From the NCBI GenBank assembly GCA_024742605.1, contig JANSYC010000042.1:1-34994 (forward strand): a DNA stretch of 34,994 nucleotides, read 5' to 3'. Numbering within the stretch: the first letter of the stretch is position 1; each line of letters opens with the position of its first letter. Position numbers and translations under genes: made by a program. Below the pieces are notes generated by a model, which worked only from the letters and a program-made list of their open reading frames with translations, was not told the origin of the DNA and did no database searches. The DNA is from Alphaproteobacteria bacterium. GTDB taxonomy: Bacteria; Pseudomonadota; Alphaproteobacteria; Thalassobaculales; Thalassobaculaceae. Shown piece after piece: positions 1-8,218 of this stretch.

Positions 1-464
1 AGCTTCGGATAGGTCGGGGCCGAAAGGGGACCCACAGCGGAGATCAGGTAACGCGCGGTATGACGGCTGCCATCCTCAAGCGTGAGGGTCCAGAGCCGGC
101 TGTCGTCGTCAAAATGGGCGGATGAGACCCGAGCGGAGAACTGAATGTCGCGGCGCAGATCGAATTTGTCCGCGACCAGGTTGAGATACCGCTCGGTCAC
201 CGGCTGCGGCGAGAAATTCTCGGTCCAGTCCCATTCGTCCAGCAGCTCCTGGCTGAAGGAATATCCGTAGGACCAGCTTTCGGAGTCGAAGCGGGCGCCG
301 GGATAGCGGTTCCAGTACCAGGTTCCGCCCACGCCGGTGCCCGCCTCGAAAACCCGAATTTTCAGTCCGAGCTGCCGCAGCAGGTGCAGTTGATACATGC
401 CGGAAATACCGGCGCCGATGATCAGAGCGTCATAATCCGGCGCCGGCGTTCGTCTTTCTGTCAC
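1..464 (-). CDS. Baeyer-Villiger-type flavin monooxygenase, N-terminal part (partial)
   Basis: This is the first ~154 residues of an FAD/NADPH flavoprotein monooxygenase; the rest lies beyond the left edge. The reading begins VTERRTPAPDYDALIIGAG. A Rossmann FAD fingerprint, GAGISG, sits near residues 18-23, and a GGTWYWNRYPGAR segment typical of type I Baeyer-Villiger monooxygenases and their close relatives follows about 25 residues later. Known enzymes of this family insert one oxygen atom next to a ketone carbonyl, or oxidise N or S atoms; the substrate here cannot be told. The start is GTG at 464-462, one base after the TGA of the molybdenum subunit gene (468-466), so translation is probably coupled and this is the fourth gene of that operon. 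A co-transcribed ring or side-chain hydroxylase suggests degradation of a cyclic or aromatic ketone, which is inference. Confidence 0.85.
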   Translation of the reverse strand, partial: MTERRTPAPDYDALIIGAGISGMYQLHLLRQLGLKIRVFEAGTGVGGTWYWNRYPGARFDSESWSYGYSFSQELLDEWDWTENFSPQPVTERYLNLVADKFDLRRDIQFSARVSSAHFDDDSRLWTLTLEDGSRHTARYLISAVGPLSAPTYPK

Positions 465-465
465 G

Positions 466-2721
466 TCATTCCGCCGCTTGCAGGGTTCCCTCGTCCAGCC
501 CTTCCAGCACCTTCGGCGGTGACATGGGAAGGCTGAAAAAGCGTTTGCCGACCGCATCGTGAATGGCATTGGCGACCGCCGCCATCACCGGCACCAGCGG
601 CACCTCGCCGACGCCGCGGACCCCTTGGGGATGTTTCGGGTTCGGAATTTCGATCATCACCGCGTCCAGCATCGGCATGTCGGAGCAGACCGGCATCCGG
701 TAATCGAGGAAGCTGGGATTATCCACCTGACCCTTGGCGTTGTAGATGTATTCCTCGTTGAGCGCCCAGCCGATGCCCTGGACGGCGCCGCCTTGGATCT
801 GCCCCTCCACATAGGCCGGGTGGATGGCCCGCCCGACATCCTGAAAGGAGGTGTAGCGGATGACCCGCACGATCCCGAGATCGACATCGACCTCGACATC
901 GCAGATATGGGTGCTGAAACCGCCCTCCGCCCCGGTGGTGTTGAGCTGCACGCCGGCGCCGATCGGCCCGCCGGTCGCGGTCGCCTTCGCGGCGATCTCC
1001 GCCAATGTCATGGTCGGAAAGTTCCCGGTGTGATCGCCGCTGGGGCGTGCCTCACCGTTCTCCCAGACCACGGCGTCGGCCTCGATTCCCCAGAGCTTGG
1101 CGGCCCGGGCCTTGAGTTGTCCGATCACCTGTTCGGCCGACTGGGTCACGACCATGGCCGAGGCGAACAGAACCCGGCTGCCGCCGGTCAGGTTGCTGTA
1201 GCCGATCGTGGCCGTATCCCCGATCAGGACCGACACCCGCCGATAGTCGATGCCGAGCAGTTCGGCCGCGATGTTCGCGATCGCCGCGCGGGACCCACCG
1301 ACATCGGGATGCCCGGTGGTCACCACGACATTGCCGTCTTCGGTGATGTTGACCTGCGCGCTGGACTCGCCACCGGCGTTGAACCAGTACCCGCTGGCCA
1401 CGCCCCGGCCTTGGAACTTTCCGAGGGGGGCTTTGTAGTGCGGATGCGCCTTGGCGGCCTCCATGGTCTCGAGCAGGCCGATGCGAGGATAGACCGGGCC
1501 GTGCGCCGCCTTGGTGCCTTCGCGGGCCGCGTTCCTGATGCGGAGGTCAAGCGGGTCGATGTTCAGGGCCTCGGCCAGCTCGTCCAGGACACATTCCACG
1601 GCATGGGCGCCGATCGGGGCACCCGGGGCACGGTAGGCCGCGACCTTTGAGCGATTTGAGACCACGTCGAACCCACGCGAGACGACATTGGGGATATCGT
1701 ATGGCGCGAAGGCGCATCCGGCGGCCCCGCGGATCGGCGAGCCGGGCAGGGCGCCCGCCTGCAGGTAGAACACGCCTTGGGCGGCGACGATCTTGCCGTC
1801 TTTGGTGGCGCCGATGCGCACGGTGCTCATCGACCCGGAGGTCGGACCCGTGGCCCGCATCACCTCCTCGCGGGTCATCACCATCTTGACCGGGCGGCCG
1901 GACTTCTTCGAGAGAATGGTCGCCAGCGGCTCGAGATAGATGATGGTCTTGCCGCCGAAACCCCCGCCGATCTCCGCCGGAATGGCGCGGATATCGCTTT
2001 GCGGCAGGCCCGTCAGAAAGGAGGTCATCGCCCGGACCATGAATTGGCCCTGACTGGAGCTCCAGATCGTGGTCCTACCGTCCGAGGCCACGCTGACCAG
2101 ACAGGCGTGGTTCTCGATATATCCCTGATGGATCGGGCGGGTGTTGAAGTCGCGCTCGATCACCACATCGGCTTTGGCGAAACCGGCGTCGATGTCGCCC
2201 AGCTTATGCTCCAGCGTGCCGGCGATATTTGACGGCTTGCCTTCGAACTGGATGAAGTCGTGAAGGATCGGCGCATCCGGTTTGATCGCGTCTTCGATTT
2301 CGATCGCCCAGGGCAGAACCTCGTAGTCGACCTCGATCAGCTTGCACGCCTCGGCGGCGATCGCCTCAGTGGTGGCGGCGACAGCGGCGATCGGGTGGCC
2401 GTGAAACAGGGCCTTCTCCCGCGCCATCACGTTACGGCACATCCATCGCATGTCCTGAATACCCAGCGGCACAGGCGTGTCGACCGGGAAGTCGACGATG
2501 TCTTTCGCGGTGACGACGGCCTTCACCCCGGCCAACGCCTCCGCCTTGGATGTGTCGATCGAGATAATCCTGGCATGTGGATGCGGGCTGCGCAGAACCT
2601 TGCCCCAGATCATTCCGGGCATGTTGGTGTCGGCGGCGTAGGCGGCCCGTCCGGTGACCTTGTCGGCGCCGTCGGGACGGATCGTGCTTTTGCCGATCCA
2701 GCTGTTGGTCATCTCGTTCAT
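466..2721 (-). CDS. Molybdenum-binding large subunit of xanthine dehydrogenase/CO dehydrogenase-family hydroxylase
   Basis: A 751-residue catalytic subunit of a heterotrimeric molybdenum hydroxylase. The start is the ATG at 2721 (MNEMTNSWIGKS), with GGGAGG seven bases upstream; the frame stays open far upstream, but that part overlaps the 2Fe-2S gene out of frame. Family landmarks are an aldehyde-oxidase a/b-hammerhead domain near the N terminus, the molybdopterin loop EIGGGFGGK, the active-site segment AYRAPGAP, and the C-terminal GVGEVPLVP carrying the base-catalytic Glu. The active-site loop lacks the AYxCSFR signature of true form I CO dehydrogenase, so this is an organic-substrate hydroxylase of unknown specificity. 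ATGA overlaps the preceding 2Fe-2S gene. Gene order is M-S-L, as in cox operons. Confidence 0.93.
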   Translation of the reverse strand: MNEMTNSWIGKSTIRPDGADKVTGRAAYAADTNMPGMIWGKVLRSPHPHARIISIDTSKAEALAGVKAVVTAKDIVDFPVDTPVPLGIQDMRWMCRNVMAREKALFHGHPIAAVAATTEAIAAEACKLIEVDYEVLPWAIEIEDAIKPDAPILHDFIQFEGKPSNIAGTLEHKLGDIDAGFAKADVVIERDFNTRPIHQGYIENHACLVSVASDGRTTIWSSSQGQFMVRAMTSFLTGLPQSDIRAIPAEIGGGFGGKTIIYLEPLATILSKKSGRPVKMVMTREEVMRATGPTSGSMSTVRIGATKDGKIVAAQGVFYLQAGALPGSPIRGAAGCAFAPYDIPNVVSRGFDVVSNRSKVAAYRAPGAPIGAHAVECVLDELAEALNIDPLDLRIRNAAREGTKAAHGPVYPRIGLLETMEAAKAHPHYKAPLGKFQGRGVASGYWFNAGGESSAQVNITEDGNVVVTTGHPDVGGSRAAIANIAAELLGIDYRRVSVLIGDTATIGYSNLTGGSRVLFASAMVVTQSAEQVIGQLKARAAKLWGIEADAVVWENGEARPSGDHTGNFPTMTLAEIAAKATATGGPIGAGVQLNTTGAEGGFSTHICDVEVDVDLGIVRVIRYTSFQDVGRAIHPAYVEGQIQGGAVQGIGWALNEEYIYNAKGQVDNPSFLDYRMPVCSDMPMLDAVMIEIPNPKHPQGVRGVGEVPLVPVMAAVANAIHDAVGKRFFSLPMSPPKVLEGLDEGTLQAAE

Positions 2722-3200
2722 CGTGCTGCCTCCCGCATTTCGGCGGCCGTATCGAGCACCGCGTGGACAATCTTGTCGTAGCCCGTGCACCGGCACAGGT
2801 TGCCGGCGAGCCAATACCGGACCTCTGTTTCCGTCGGGTTCATATTCTGCTCCAGAAGGGACTTCGCCGCGACCAGCATGCCCGGCGTGCAGATGCCGCA
2901 CTGCAGGGCCGCCAACTCCAGGAACTTCTGCTGCAGGGGATGAAGTTTCTCGCCTTGGGACATGCCCTCGATCGTCTCGATCTCGGCCCCGTCGGCCTCC
3001 ACCGCCAGCATCAGGCAGGCGCAGACAAGACGGCCGTCCAGTGTGACGCTGCAGGCACCGCAATCGCCGGTCGCACAGCCTTCCTTGGACCCGGTCAGGC
3101 CCAGAGGACCGCGCAGCACGTCCAGCATGGTGTCGCTCGCCTCGCAGAGGAACTCCGACGGCTCGCCATTTACCGTTGTTGAAACATGAAGCTTTGCCAT
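2718..3200 (-). CDS. 2Fe-2S subunit of molybdenum hydroxylase (CoxS/XdhC-type)
   Basis: A 160-residue iron-sulfur subunit that passes electrons from the Mo centre to FAD. The N-terminal plant-type ferredoxin domain shows GCATGDCGAC followed by a fourth Cys in VCACL. The C-terminal helical [2Fe-2S]-binding domain shows CGICTPG and LCRCTGY. All eight expected cluster cysteines appear to be present and the length is normal for the family. The start is ATG at 3200, four bases after the end of the FAD-subunit gene; the stop overlaps the large-subunit start as ATGA. It is certainly part of the same enzyme as its two neighbours. Confidence 0.95.
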   Translation of the reverse strand: MAKLHVSTTVNGEPSEFLCEASDTMLDVLRGPLGLTGSKEGCATGDCGACSVTLDGRLVCACLMLAVEADGAEIETIEGMSQGEKLHPLQQKFLELAALQCGICTPGMLVAAKSLLEQNMNPTETEVRYWLAGNLCRCTGYDKIVHAVLDTAAEMREAAR

Positions 3201-3204
3201 GATC

Positions 3205-4089
3205 TTAACTCCTTCCAGCGCGGTCAGCGGCGATGCCGGCAGTGCGCTTCAGCAGCACGCCGGCCACCTTCGTGCGATAAACAATGGTCCCACGCTTGTC
3301 GTCGATCGGATGACAGGCGGCGCGGCAGGCGGTGGCTGCGGCTTCCAGTGCCGCATCGTCCAGTTTCGAGCCGATCAGCGCCTTGGCCGCGTCCTCGACC
3401 AGCACCACGGTCGGCGCAACGGCGCCGAGGGCCACTCTGGCCGCGGTGCAGACACCGTCCTTCATGGATAGGTTCACGCCACATCCGACCACGGCAATAT
3501 CCATTTCCGTACGTGGGATCATCCGAAGATAGGCGTCGCTCGAGCCCGGCGCCCGCGGCGGCAGGGTGAAGCTGACCAGGATCTCGCCGGGGGCGAGGTT
3601 CGTGCGGCCGGGACCGACCGGCACCGCTTCCACCGGTATGTCGCGTCGCCCGCCCGGACCTTGCACGGTCACGGTGGCGCCGGCCGCGATCATCGCAGGA
3701 ACACTGTCGCCGGCGGGAGACCCGTTGCAGAGATTTCCCCCTGCGGAGGCCCGTCCCTGTATCTGGGTCGAGCCGATCAGGTTCAGGGCTTCCAGAACCC
3801 CGGGCCAGACCTTGCCGAATGTCGGGTGCTCCGCCAGAACGGCGCCGGACACCGCGGCCCCGACACGGAATCCACCTTCCGGTGTTTCTGATATTTCAGT
3901 GAGTTCTGAAATTTTCTTAATGTCTAATATCAGACCTGGGCTGATCATTCCGGACCGCATTTGCACCAAGAGGTCGGTGCCTCCAGCCAGAATGCGCGCG
4001 GCCCCCGCCGCGTCGGCGTATGCGCTGACCGCTTCGTCGAGCGTGTGCGGCGCCAAATATCGGATATCGGTCATGAGGCTTCCCGTCAT
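3205..4089 (-). CDS. FAD-binding middle subunit of molybdenum hydroxylase (CoxM-type)
   Basis: A 294-residue FAD subunit, first gene of the operon. The N-terminal domain contains ARILAGGTDLLVQMRSG, matching the FAD-binding AGGTDL motif. Further along, GNLCNGSPAGDSVPA matches the second flavin-contact loop of the family (usually GGNxxxxSPxxD). The C-terminal CO-dehydrogenase flavoprotein domain follows. Two starts are possible: ATG at 4089, with AGGA a few bases upstream, or ATG at 4074 (MTDIRYLAPHTL), which matches usual family N-termini better. The upstream 260 bases are shared with a divergently transcribed SDR gene. Confidence 0.92.
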   Translation of the reverse strand: MTGSLMTDIRYLAPHTLDEAVSAYADAAGAARILAGGTDLLVQMRSGMISPGLILDIKKISELTEISETPEGGFRVGAAVSGAVLAEHPTFGKVWPGVLEALNLIGSTQIQGRASAGGNLCNGSPAGDSVPAMIAAGATVTVQGPGGRRDIPVEAVPVGPGRTNLAPGEILVSFTLPPRAPGSSDAYLRMIPRTEMDIAVVGCGVNLSMKDGVCTAARVALGAVAPTVVLVEDAAKALIGSKLDDAALEAAATACRAACHPIDDKRGTIVYRTKVAGVLLKRTAGIAADRAGRS

Positions 4090-4348
4090 CGTTTCCTGAG
4101 CCCGTCTTCCCTCCTTGGATCGGAGATTTTGTCATTTCAAATTCGCGGGCCGGACAAGGCTACGCCGGTACGGTCGACAGGAACAGTCCCTTGCGCCGGA
4201 ACGAGTGCCCTCACGATGGGAGACGGATGACCGGCACGGCAAGACAGGCGCTCGGGCCATTGATCCGTGCTCACTCGTCGAACTCCCCTTACGGTAGCGT
4301 CGCGGCATCTGGTCCGTCATGCTGGCGTCCAAAGATCGGGAGAATGAC
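4090..4348. promoter_or_regulatory. Divergent intergenic region between hydroxylase operon and SDR gene
   Basis: About 260 bases separate the starts of two divergent transcription units and must hold both promoters. The segment near 4125-4150 is more AT-rich than the surroundings. I could not assign convincing -35/-10 boxes, and no regulator gene lies next to it. Confidence 0.4.
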
Positions 4349-5131
4349 ATGGACGAGTGGAAGCCGAATTTCAGTTTGGACGGGCGGGTCGTTCTGGTGA
4401 CCGGCGGGTCTCGCGGGTTGGGACAGGCGATGGCACGGGCCTTGGCGGCCAGCGGCGCTACGGTGGTCTTGAACGGCCGCTCGTGTGGACCGTTGGAGCA
4501 GGAGCGCGACGCCATCCGGGCCGCCGGCTATAACGCGGATTTCGCGGCGTTCGCCGTTGACGACGCCGCTGCCGCGAAGGCTGGCATACACGAGGTGGCA
4601 AAGCGCCATGGCGGGCTGTACGGGCTGGTGAACAATGCGGGGCATCAGCGGCGGCACCCGATCGAGGAGATGACCGATGAGGCCTTCGAGGACGTGGTCG
4701 CGGTTCACCTGACGGCTGCATTCCGCCTGATGCGGGAAGCGGTCGCAATCATGCGGGCCAATCCCGGCGGCCCGATCGGCCGGATCGTCTCGACCAGTTC
4801 GGTGACCGCCTCCCATGGCCGCAAGAACGTTTATCCCTATGCGGCGGCGAAATCTGGTTTGGAGGCGATGGCGCGGGTCGGGGCGGCCGAGTTCGGGGCC
4901 GAGGGCATAACCTGCAACGCGATCGCGCCCGGATATTTCTTGACTGAGATCAACACGCCCTTGCTGGACGACAAGGCCTTCACCGACTGGGTGACAGGCC
5001 GGACGCCCGCCGGACGCTGGGCCGACCCGTCGGAACTGGGTGGGGCGGTCACCTTTCTGATGTCGCCGGCAGCCTCCTACGTCAACGGTCATGTCTTGGT
5101 CGTGGATGGGGGCATGACGGCCGTTCTCTAG
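4349..5131 (+). CDS. SDR-family NAD(P)-dependent oxidoreductase
   Basis: A classical short-chain dehydrogenase of 260 residues. It has the cofactor motif TGGSRGLG (residues 18-25), the NNAG structural motif, a serine-rich strand (STSSVTAS), and the catalytic YAAAK (Tyr164, Lys168), then the usual C-terminal VDGG. The start is ATG at 4349 (MDEWKPNFSLDG), preceded by GGGAGA; an in-frame ATG at 4319 lacks such a site. Closest functional labels would be 3-oxoacyl-ACP reductase-like or gluconate 5-dehydrogenase-like, but specificity cannot be read from sequence. It is 105 bases upstream of glxB on the same strand and may be co-transcribed. Confidence 0.9.
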   Translation: MDEWKPNFSLDGRVVLVTGGSRGLGQAMARALAASGATVVLNGRSCGPLEQERDAIRAAGYNADFAAFAVDDAAAAKAGIHEVAKRHGGLYGLVNNAGHQRRHPIEEMTDEAFEDVVAVHLTAAFRLMREAVAIMRANPGGPIGRIVSTSSVTASHGRKNVYPYAAAKSGLEAMARVGAAEFGAEGITCNAIAPGYFLTEINTPLLDDKAFTDWVTGRTPAGRWADPSELGGAVTFLMSPAASYVNGHVLVVDGGMTAVL

Positions 5132-5236
5132 GCCCTTTCGGAGGATGTGCAAGGGGGTTTCCACGGGCACATTTTGCCTTATTGTGGCGCAGCGGGACGG
5201 CAGGAGCCGCCGGGTGTCTTTTGTGTGGGAGCGACC

Positions 5237-6133
5237 ATGTGCGGGATTGTCGGGCTCTATCTGAAATCCGAAACGTTGTCTGACGATCTGGGCCGATTGA
5301 CGGCATTGATGCTGCACGAGATGCGGGGACGCGGTCCCGATTCAGCCGGTTTTGCGGTCTATGGGAGCCCGGAATCCGGCTCGAAGCTCGTCTTGCTGTC
5401 GGAGACGGACGCGGTTAACTGGACAGAGATCGGACACCGTCTTGAGGCGGCTCAGGGGGCTGCGATCGACATCTCGCCGATCGCCAATCATGCGGTGCTG
5501 CGGACGGAAGGCGACGGGCAGGCGGCGCGGGATTGGCTGATCGCGCATGCGCCGGAGGTGACTGTCCTTTCGGTCGGACAATCCATTGAACTGTTCAAAG
5601 GCATCGGCGACCCGGATCTGGTGGCGGAGCGGTTCGGTCTGGCGGGTCGGTCCGGAACCCATGCGATCGCGCATACCCGCATGGCGACGGAGTCCGCCGT
5701 GACCACTGCGGGCTCCCATCCGTTTTCCACCGGCGCGGACACCTGTCTGGTCCACAATGGGTCGCTCTCCAATCACAACGGGCTGCGCCGTCGGCTGGAG
5801 AATTCCGGCGAGCGGTTCCAGACCGAGAACGATTCCGAGGTGGCGGCGGGCTATCTCGCCGCCCGGATGCGGTCCGGCGACACCCTGTCGGAAGCGGTTA
5901 AGGCAGCGCTGAAGGATCTCGACGGGTTCTACACCTTCGCGATCGGGACCGCTGAGGGTTTCGCCGTGGTACGGGATCCCATCGCCTGCAAGCCGGCGGT
6001 GATGGCGGAGACCGACGACTGGGTCGCGATGTCTTCGGAGTTCCGTGCAATCGCCAAGCTCCCGGGGGTTGAGCACGCGCGGATCTGGGAGCCGAAACCC
6101 TCACAGATCTATTCCTGGAGCCGATCGGCGTGA
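5237..6133 (+). CDS. glxB: Class II glutamine amidotransferase subunit (GlxB / N-methylglutamate synthase MgsA-like)
   Basis: A 298-residue N-terminal-nucleophile glutaminase domain. The start is the ATG at 5237 with GGGAG upstream, because class II amidotransferases need Cys2 exposed after Met removal and the protein begins MCGIVGLY. RGPDSAG, HTRMATES, VHNGSLSNH and TENDSE are the expected glutamine-site motifs. In GltB these functions are part of one polypeptide; here glutaminase, GXGXG and FMN domains are three genes, as in glxBCD of rhizobia and mgsABC of methylamine users. It overlaps glxC as GTGA. It likely supplies ammonia or handles a glutamyl amide within a GlxBCD complex in the cytoplasm. 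Confidence 0.9.
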   Translation: MCGIVGLYLKSETLSDDLGRLTALMLHEMRGRGPDSAGFAVYGSPESGSKLVLLSETDAVNWTEIGHRLEAAQGAAIDISPIANHAVLRTEGDGQAARDWLIAHAPEVTVLSVGQSIELFKGIGDPDLVAERFGLAGRSGTHAIAHTRMATESAVTTAGSHPFSTGADTCLVHNGSLSNHNGLRRRLENSGERFQTENDSEVAAGYLAARMRSGDTLSEAVKAALKDLDGFYTFAIGTAEGFAVVRDPIACKPAVMAETDDWVAMSSEFRAIAKLPGVEHARIWEPKPSQIYSWSRSA

Positions 6134-6825
6134 GTGTCGAAACCCTGAGCAATACAGCCCTCGATCTCAGCACTTTGTCGGTGCGCGAGATCAACCGAAC
6201 CCTTCATGCGGCCGAGACGGGCGCCTTTACCCTCCTGCACCCGAACGGCGCCCATGCGCTGGCGTGTGGGCTGAACGCGCCGATCGACGTTTCGATCCAG
6301 GGACATGCCGGCTACTACTGCGCTGGCATGAACAAGGCCGCCACGGTCACGATCGACGGCACCGCCGGAACGGGGCTCGCCGAGAACATCATGTCCGGCA
6401 CCGTGCGGGTGACCGGTGACGCGAGCCAGTCAGCCGGCGCGTCGGGCCATGGCGGGCTGGTGGTGATCGAAGGTGATGCCTCCGCGCGCTGCGGCATCTC
6501 CATGAAAGGGGTCGATATCGTGGTCGGCGGATCCGTCGGTCACATGTCGGCCTTCATGGCGCAATCGGGCATCCTGGCGGTCCTGGGCGACGCGGGCGAG
6601 GCCCTGGGGGACTCGATCTACGAGGCCCACATCTATGTCCGCGGCACGGTCGCGGGCCTCGGCGCGGATTGCATAGAGAAGGAGATGCGGGCCGAGCACG
6701 TTGCCGAACTGCGCGCGCTGCTGGACCGGGCCGGATATCCGGATATCGAACCGGCCAGCTTTCGGCGCTACGGATCCGCCCGCAGCCTCTACCATTTCAA
6801 CGTCGACAATGTCGGCACCTACTAA
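6130..6825 (+). CDS. glxC: GXGXG-domain subunit (GlxC / MgsB-like)
   Basis: A 231-residue protein of the glutamate synthase C-terminal right-handed beta-helix (GXGXG) type. Repeating glycine patterns such as GTAGTGLAENIMSGTVRV and GHGGLVVIEGDASARCG run through residues ~60-190. It starts at GTG (6130), whose GTGA overlaps the glxB stop, so translation is coupled. In GltB this domain is structural and links the glutaminase and FMN sites; the split subunit presumably does the same in the GlxBCD/MgsABC complex. Confidence 0.9.
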   Translation: MSVETLSNTALDLSTLSVREINRTLHAAETGAFTLLHPNGAHALACGLNAPIDVSIQGHAGYYCAGMNKAATVTIDGTAGTGLAENIMSGTVRVTGDASQSAGASGHGGLVVIEGDASARCGISMKGVDIVVGGSVGHMSAFMAQSGILAVLGDAGEALGDSIYEAHIYVRGTVAGLGADCIEKEMRAEHVAELRALLDRAGYPDIEPASFRRYGSARSLYHFNVDNVGTY

Positions 6826-6834
6826 GGCTTCGCG

Positions 6835-8169
6835 ATGACCGCTGCTCCGAAGAACCCACGAACCGCTCCCCGCAAATCCGCGACCTTCGACGAGCACACC
6901 TTATCGGAGATCAGGCGGGCGGCGGCGACGGGGATTTACGATATCCGCGGCGCGGGGGCCAAGCGGGCGCTGCCGCATTTCGACGATCTGCTCTTTCTCG
7001 GCGCGTCGATCTCCAGGTATCCGCTGGAAGGGTACCGCGAGACCTGCAGGACCGATGTGGTGCTGGGCGACCGGTTCGCCTCCAAGCCGATCCATCTGAA
7101 GATTCCGATCACGATCGCCGGGATGAGCTTTGGCTCCCTCTCCGCCCAGGCCAAGGAGGCGCTGGGGCGCGGGGCGTCGGCGATGGGGACCTCGACCACC
7201 ACCGGCGACGGCGGCATGACAGAGGAGGAGCGGGGCCACTCGAGCCAACTGGTCTACCAGTATTTGCCGTCCCGCTACGGCATGAACCCGGACGATCTGC
7301 GTCGCGCCGATGCGATCGAGGTGGTGATCGGCCAGGGAGCGAAGCCGGGCGGAGGCGGCATGCTGCTCGGTCAGAAGATCGGGGCCCGTGTTGCCGAGAT
7401 GCGCAACCTGCCCGAGGGGATCGACCAACGCTCGGCCTGTCGCCATCCGGACTGGACCGGCCCCGACGATCTTGAGATCAAGATCCAGGAACTCCGGGAG
7501 ATCACAAACTGGGAGAAGCCGATCTACGTGAAAGTCGGCGCCTCGCGGCCCTATTACGACATTGCGCTCGCGGTCAAATCGGGAGCCGATGTGGTCGTGC
7601 TCGACGGCATGCAGGGCGGGACGGCGGCGACCCAGGACGTCTTCATCGAACATGTCGGTATTCCAATACTCGGCGCGATCCGCCCGGCGGTGGCGGCCCT
7701 GCAGGAATTGGGCATGCACCGCAAGGTTCAGCTTGTGGTCTCGGGCGGGGTCCGAAACGGGGCCGATGTCGCGAAATGCCTGGCGCTGGGGGCGGACGCG
7801 GTCTCCATCGGGACGGCCGCCCTGGTGGCCATCGGCGATAACGACCCGCGTTGGGAGGCCGAGTACAACGCGCTCGGCACCACGGCAGGGGCCTACGATG
7901 ATTGGCACGAGGGCAATGATCCGGCTGGAATCACCACCCAGAATCCCGAATTGGCCTCCCGGCTCGATCCGATTGAGGCGGGCCGGCGCCTTGCCAACTA
8001 TTTGGCCGTTCTGACATTGGAGTGTCAGACCATCGCGCGGGCCAATGGCAAGTCGGATGTGCGCAATCTGGAGCCGGAGGATCTTGTGGCCCTGACGGTC
8101 GAGGCGGCGGCGATGGCACGGGTGCCGCTGGCGGGCACCGACTGGATACCGGGTCACAACGGCCGTTAG
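6835..8169 (+). CDS. glxD: FMN-binding glutamate synthase-like subunit (GlxD / MgsC-like)
   Basis: A 444-residue FMN-binding TIM barrel of the glutamate synthase family. AGMSFGSLSAQAKEAL, GQGAKPGGGGMLLGQK, VVLDGMQGGTAATQ and LVVSGGVRNGADVAKCL match the FMN/2-oxoglutarate-binding barrel segments of GltB. By recalled family pattern, GltB then carries three cysteines for a 3Fe-4S cluster just before a P-x-G-[IV]-x-T-Q segment; here the stretch before DPAGITTQNP contains none (TTAGAYDDWHEGN). This suggests a different electron route and is usual for the GlxD/MgsC branch as far as I recall. The start is ATG at 6835, nine bases after the glxC stop, with AAGG upstream. Confidence 0.9.
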   Translation: MTAAPKNPRTAPRKSATFDEHTLSEIRRAAATGIYDIRGAGAKRALPHFDDLLFLGASISRYPLEGYRETCRTDVVLGDRFASKPIHLKIPITIAGMSFGSLSAQAKEALGRGASAMGTSTTTGDGGMTEEERGHSSQLVYQYLPSRYGMNPDDLRRADAIEVVIGQGAKPGGGGMLLGQKIGARVAEMRNLPEGIDQRSACRHPDWTGPDDLEIKIQELREITNWEKPIYVKVGASRPYYDIALAVKSGADVVVLDGMQGGTAATQDVFIEHVGIPILGAIRPAVAALQELGMHRKVQLVVSGGVRNGADVAKCLALGADAVSIGTAALVAIGDNDPRWEAEYNALGTTAGAYDDWHEGNDPAGITTQNPELASRLDPIEAGRRLANYLAVLTLECQTIARANGKSDVRNLEPEDLVALTVEAAAMARVPLAGTDWIPGHNGR

Positions 8170-8218
8170 GGCACGAGCCGGAGGTTATCTCGAATCAACT
8201 GCGAAGAGGGGCGGCGGA

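Noticed and set aside
559-1650. Long plus-strand frame antisense to the molybdenum subunit.
   Set aside because: High-GC antisense artefact; composition rich in His, Asp and Arg and no domain, while the opposite strand encodes a clear enzyme.
466-3063. A longer 865-residue form of the molybdenum subunit starting at 3063.
   Set aside because: The extra N-terminal part is out of frame over the 2Fe-2S gene and has shadow-like Arg/Gly-rich sequence; the ATG at 2721 has a good ribosome site and matches the family.
466-4089. True aerobic CO dehydrogenase (coxMSL).
   Set aside because: The subunit order matches, but the large subunit lacks the AYxCSFR active-site loop.
5165-5177. A possible sigma54 promoter (GGGCACATTTTGC) before glxB, attractive for a nitrogen gene.
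   Set aside because: The GG-to-GC spacing is 9 rather than the required 10 bases.
6901-8157. 418-residue minus-strand frame opposite glxD.
   Set aside because: Mirror frame of a well-supported gene, without motifs or a ribosome site.
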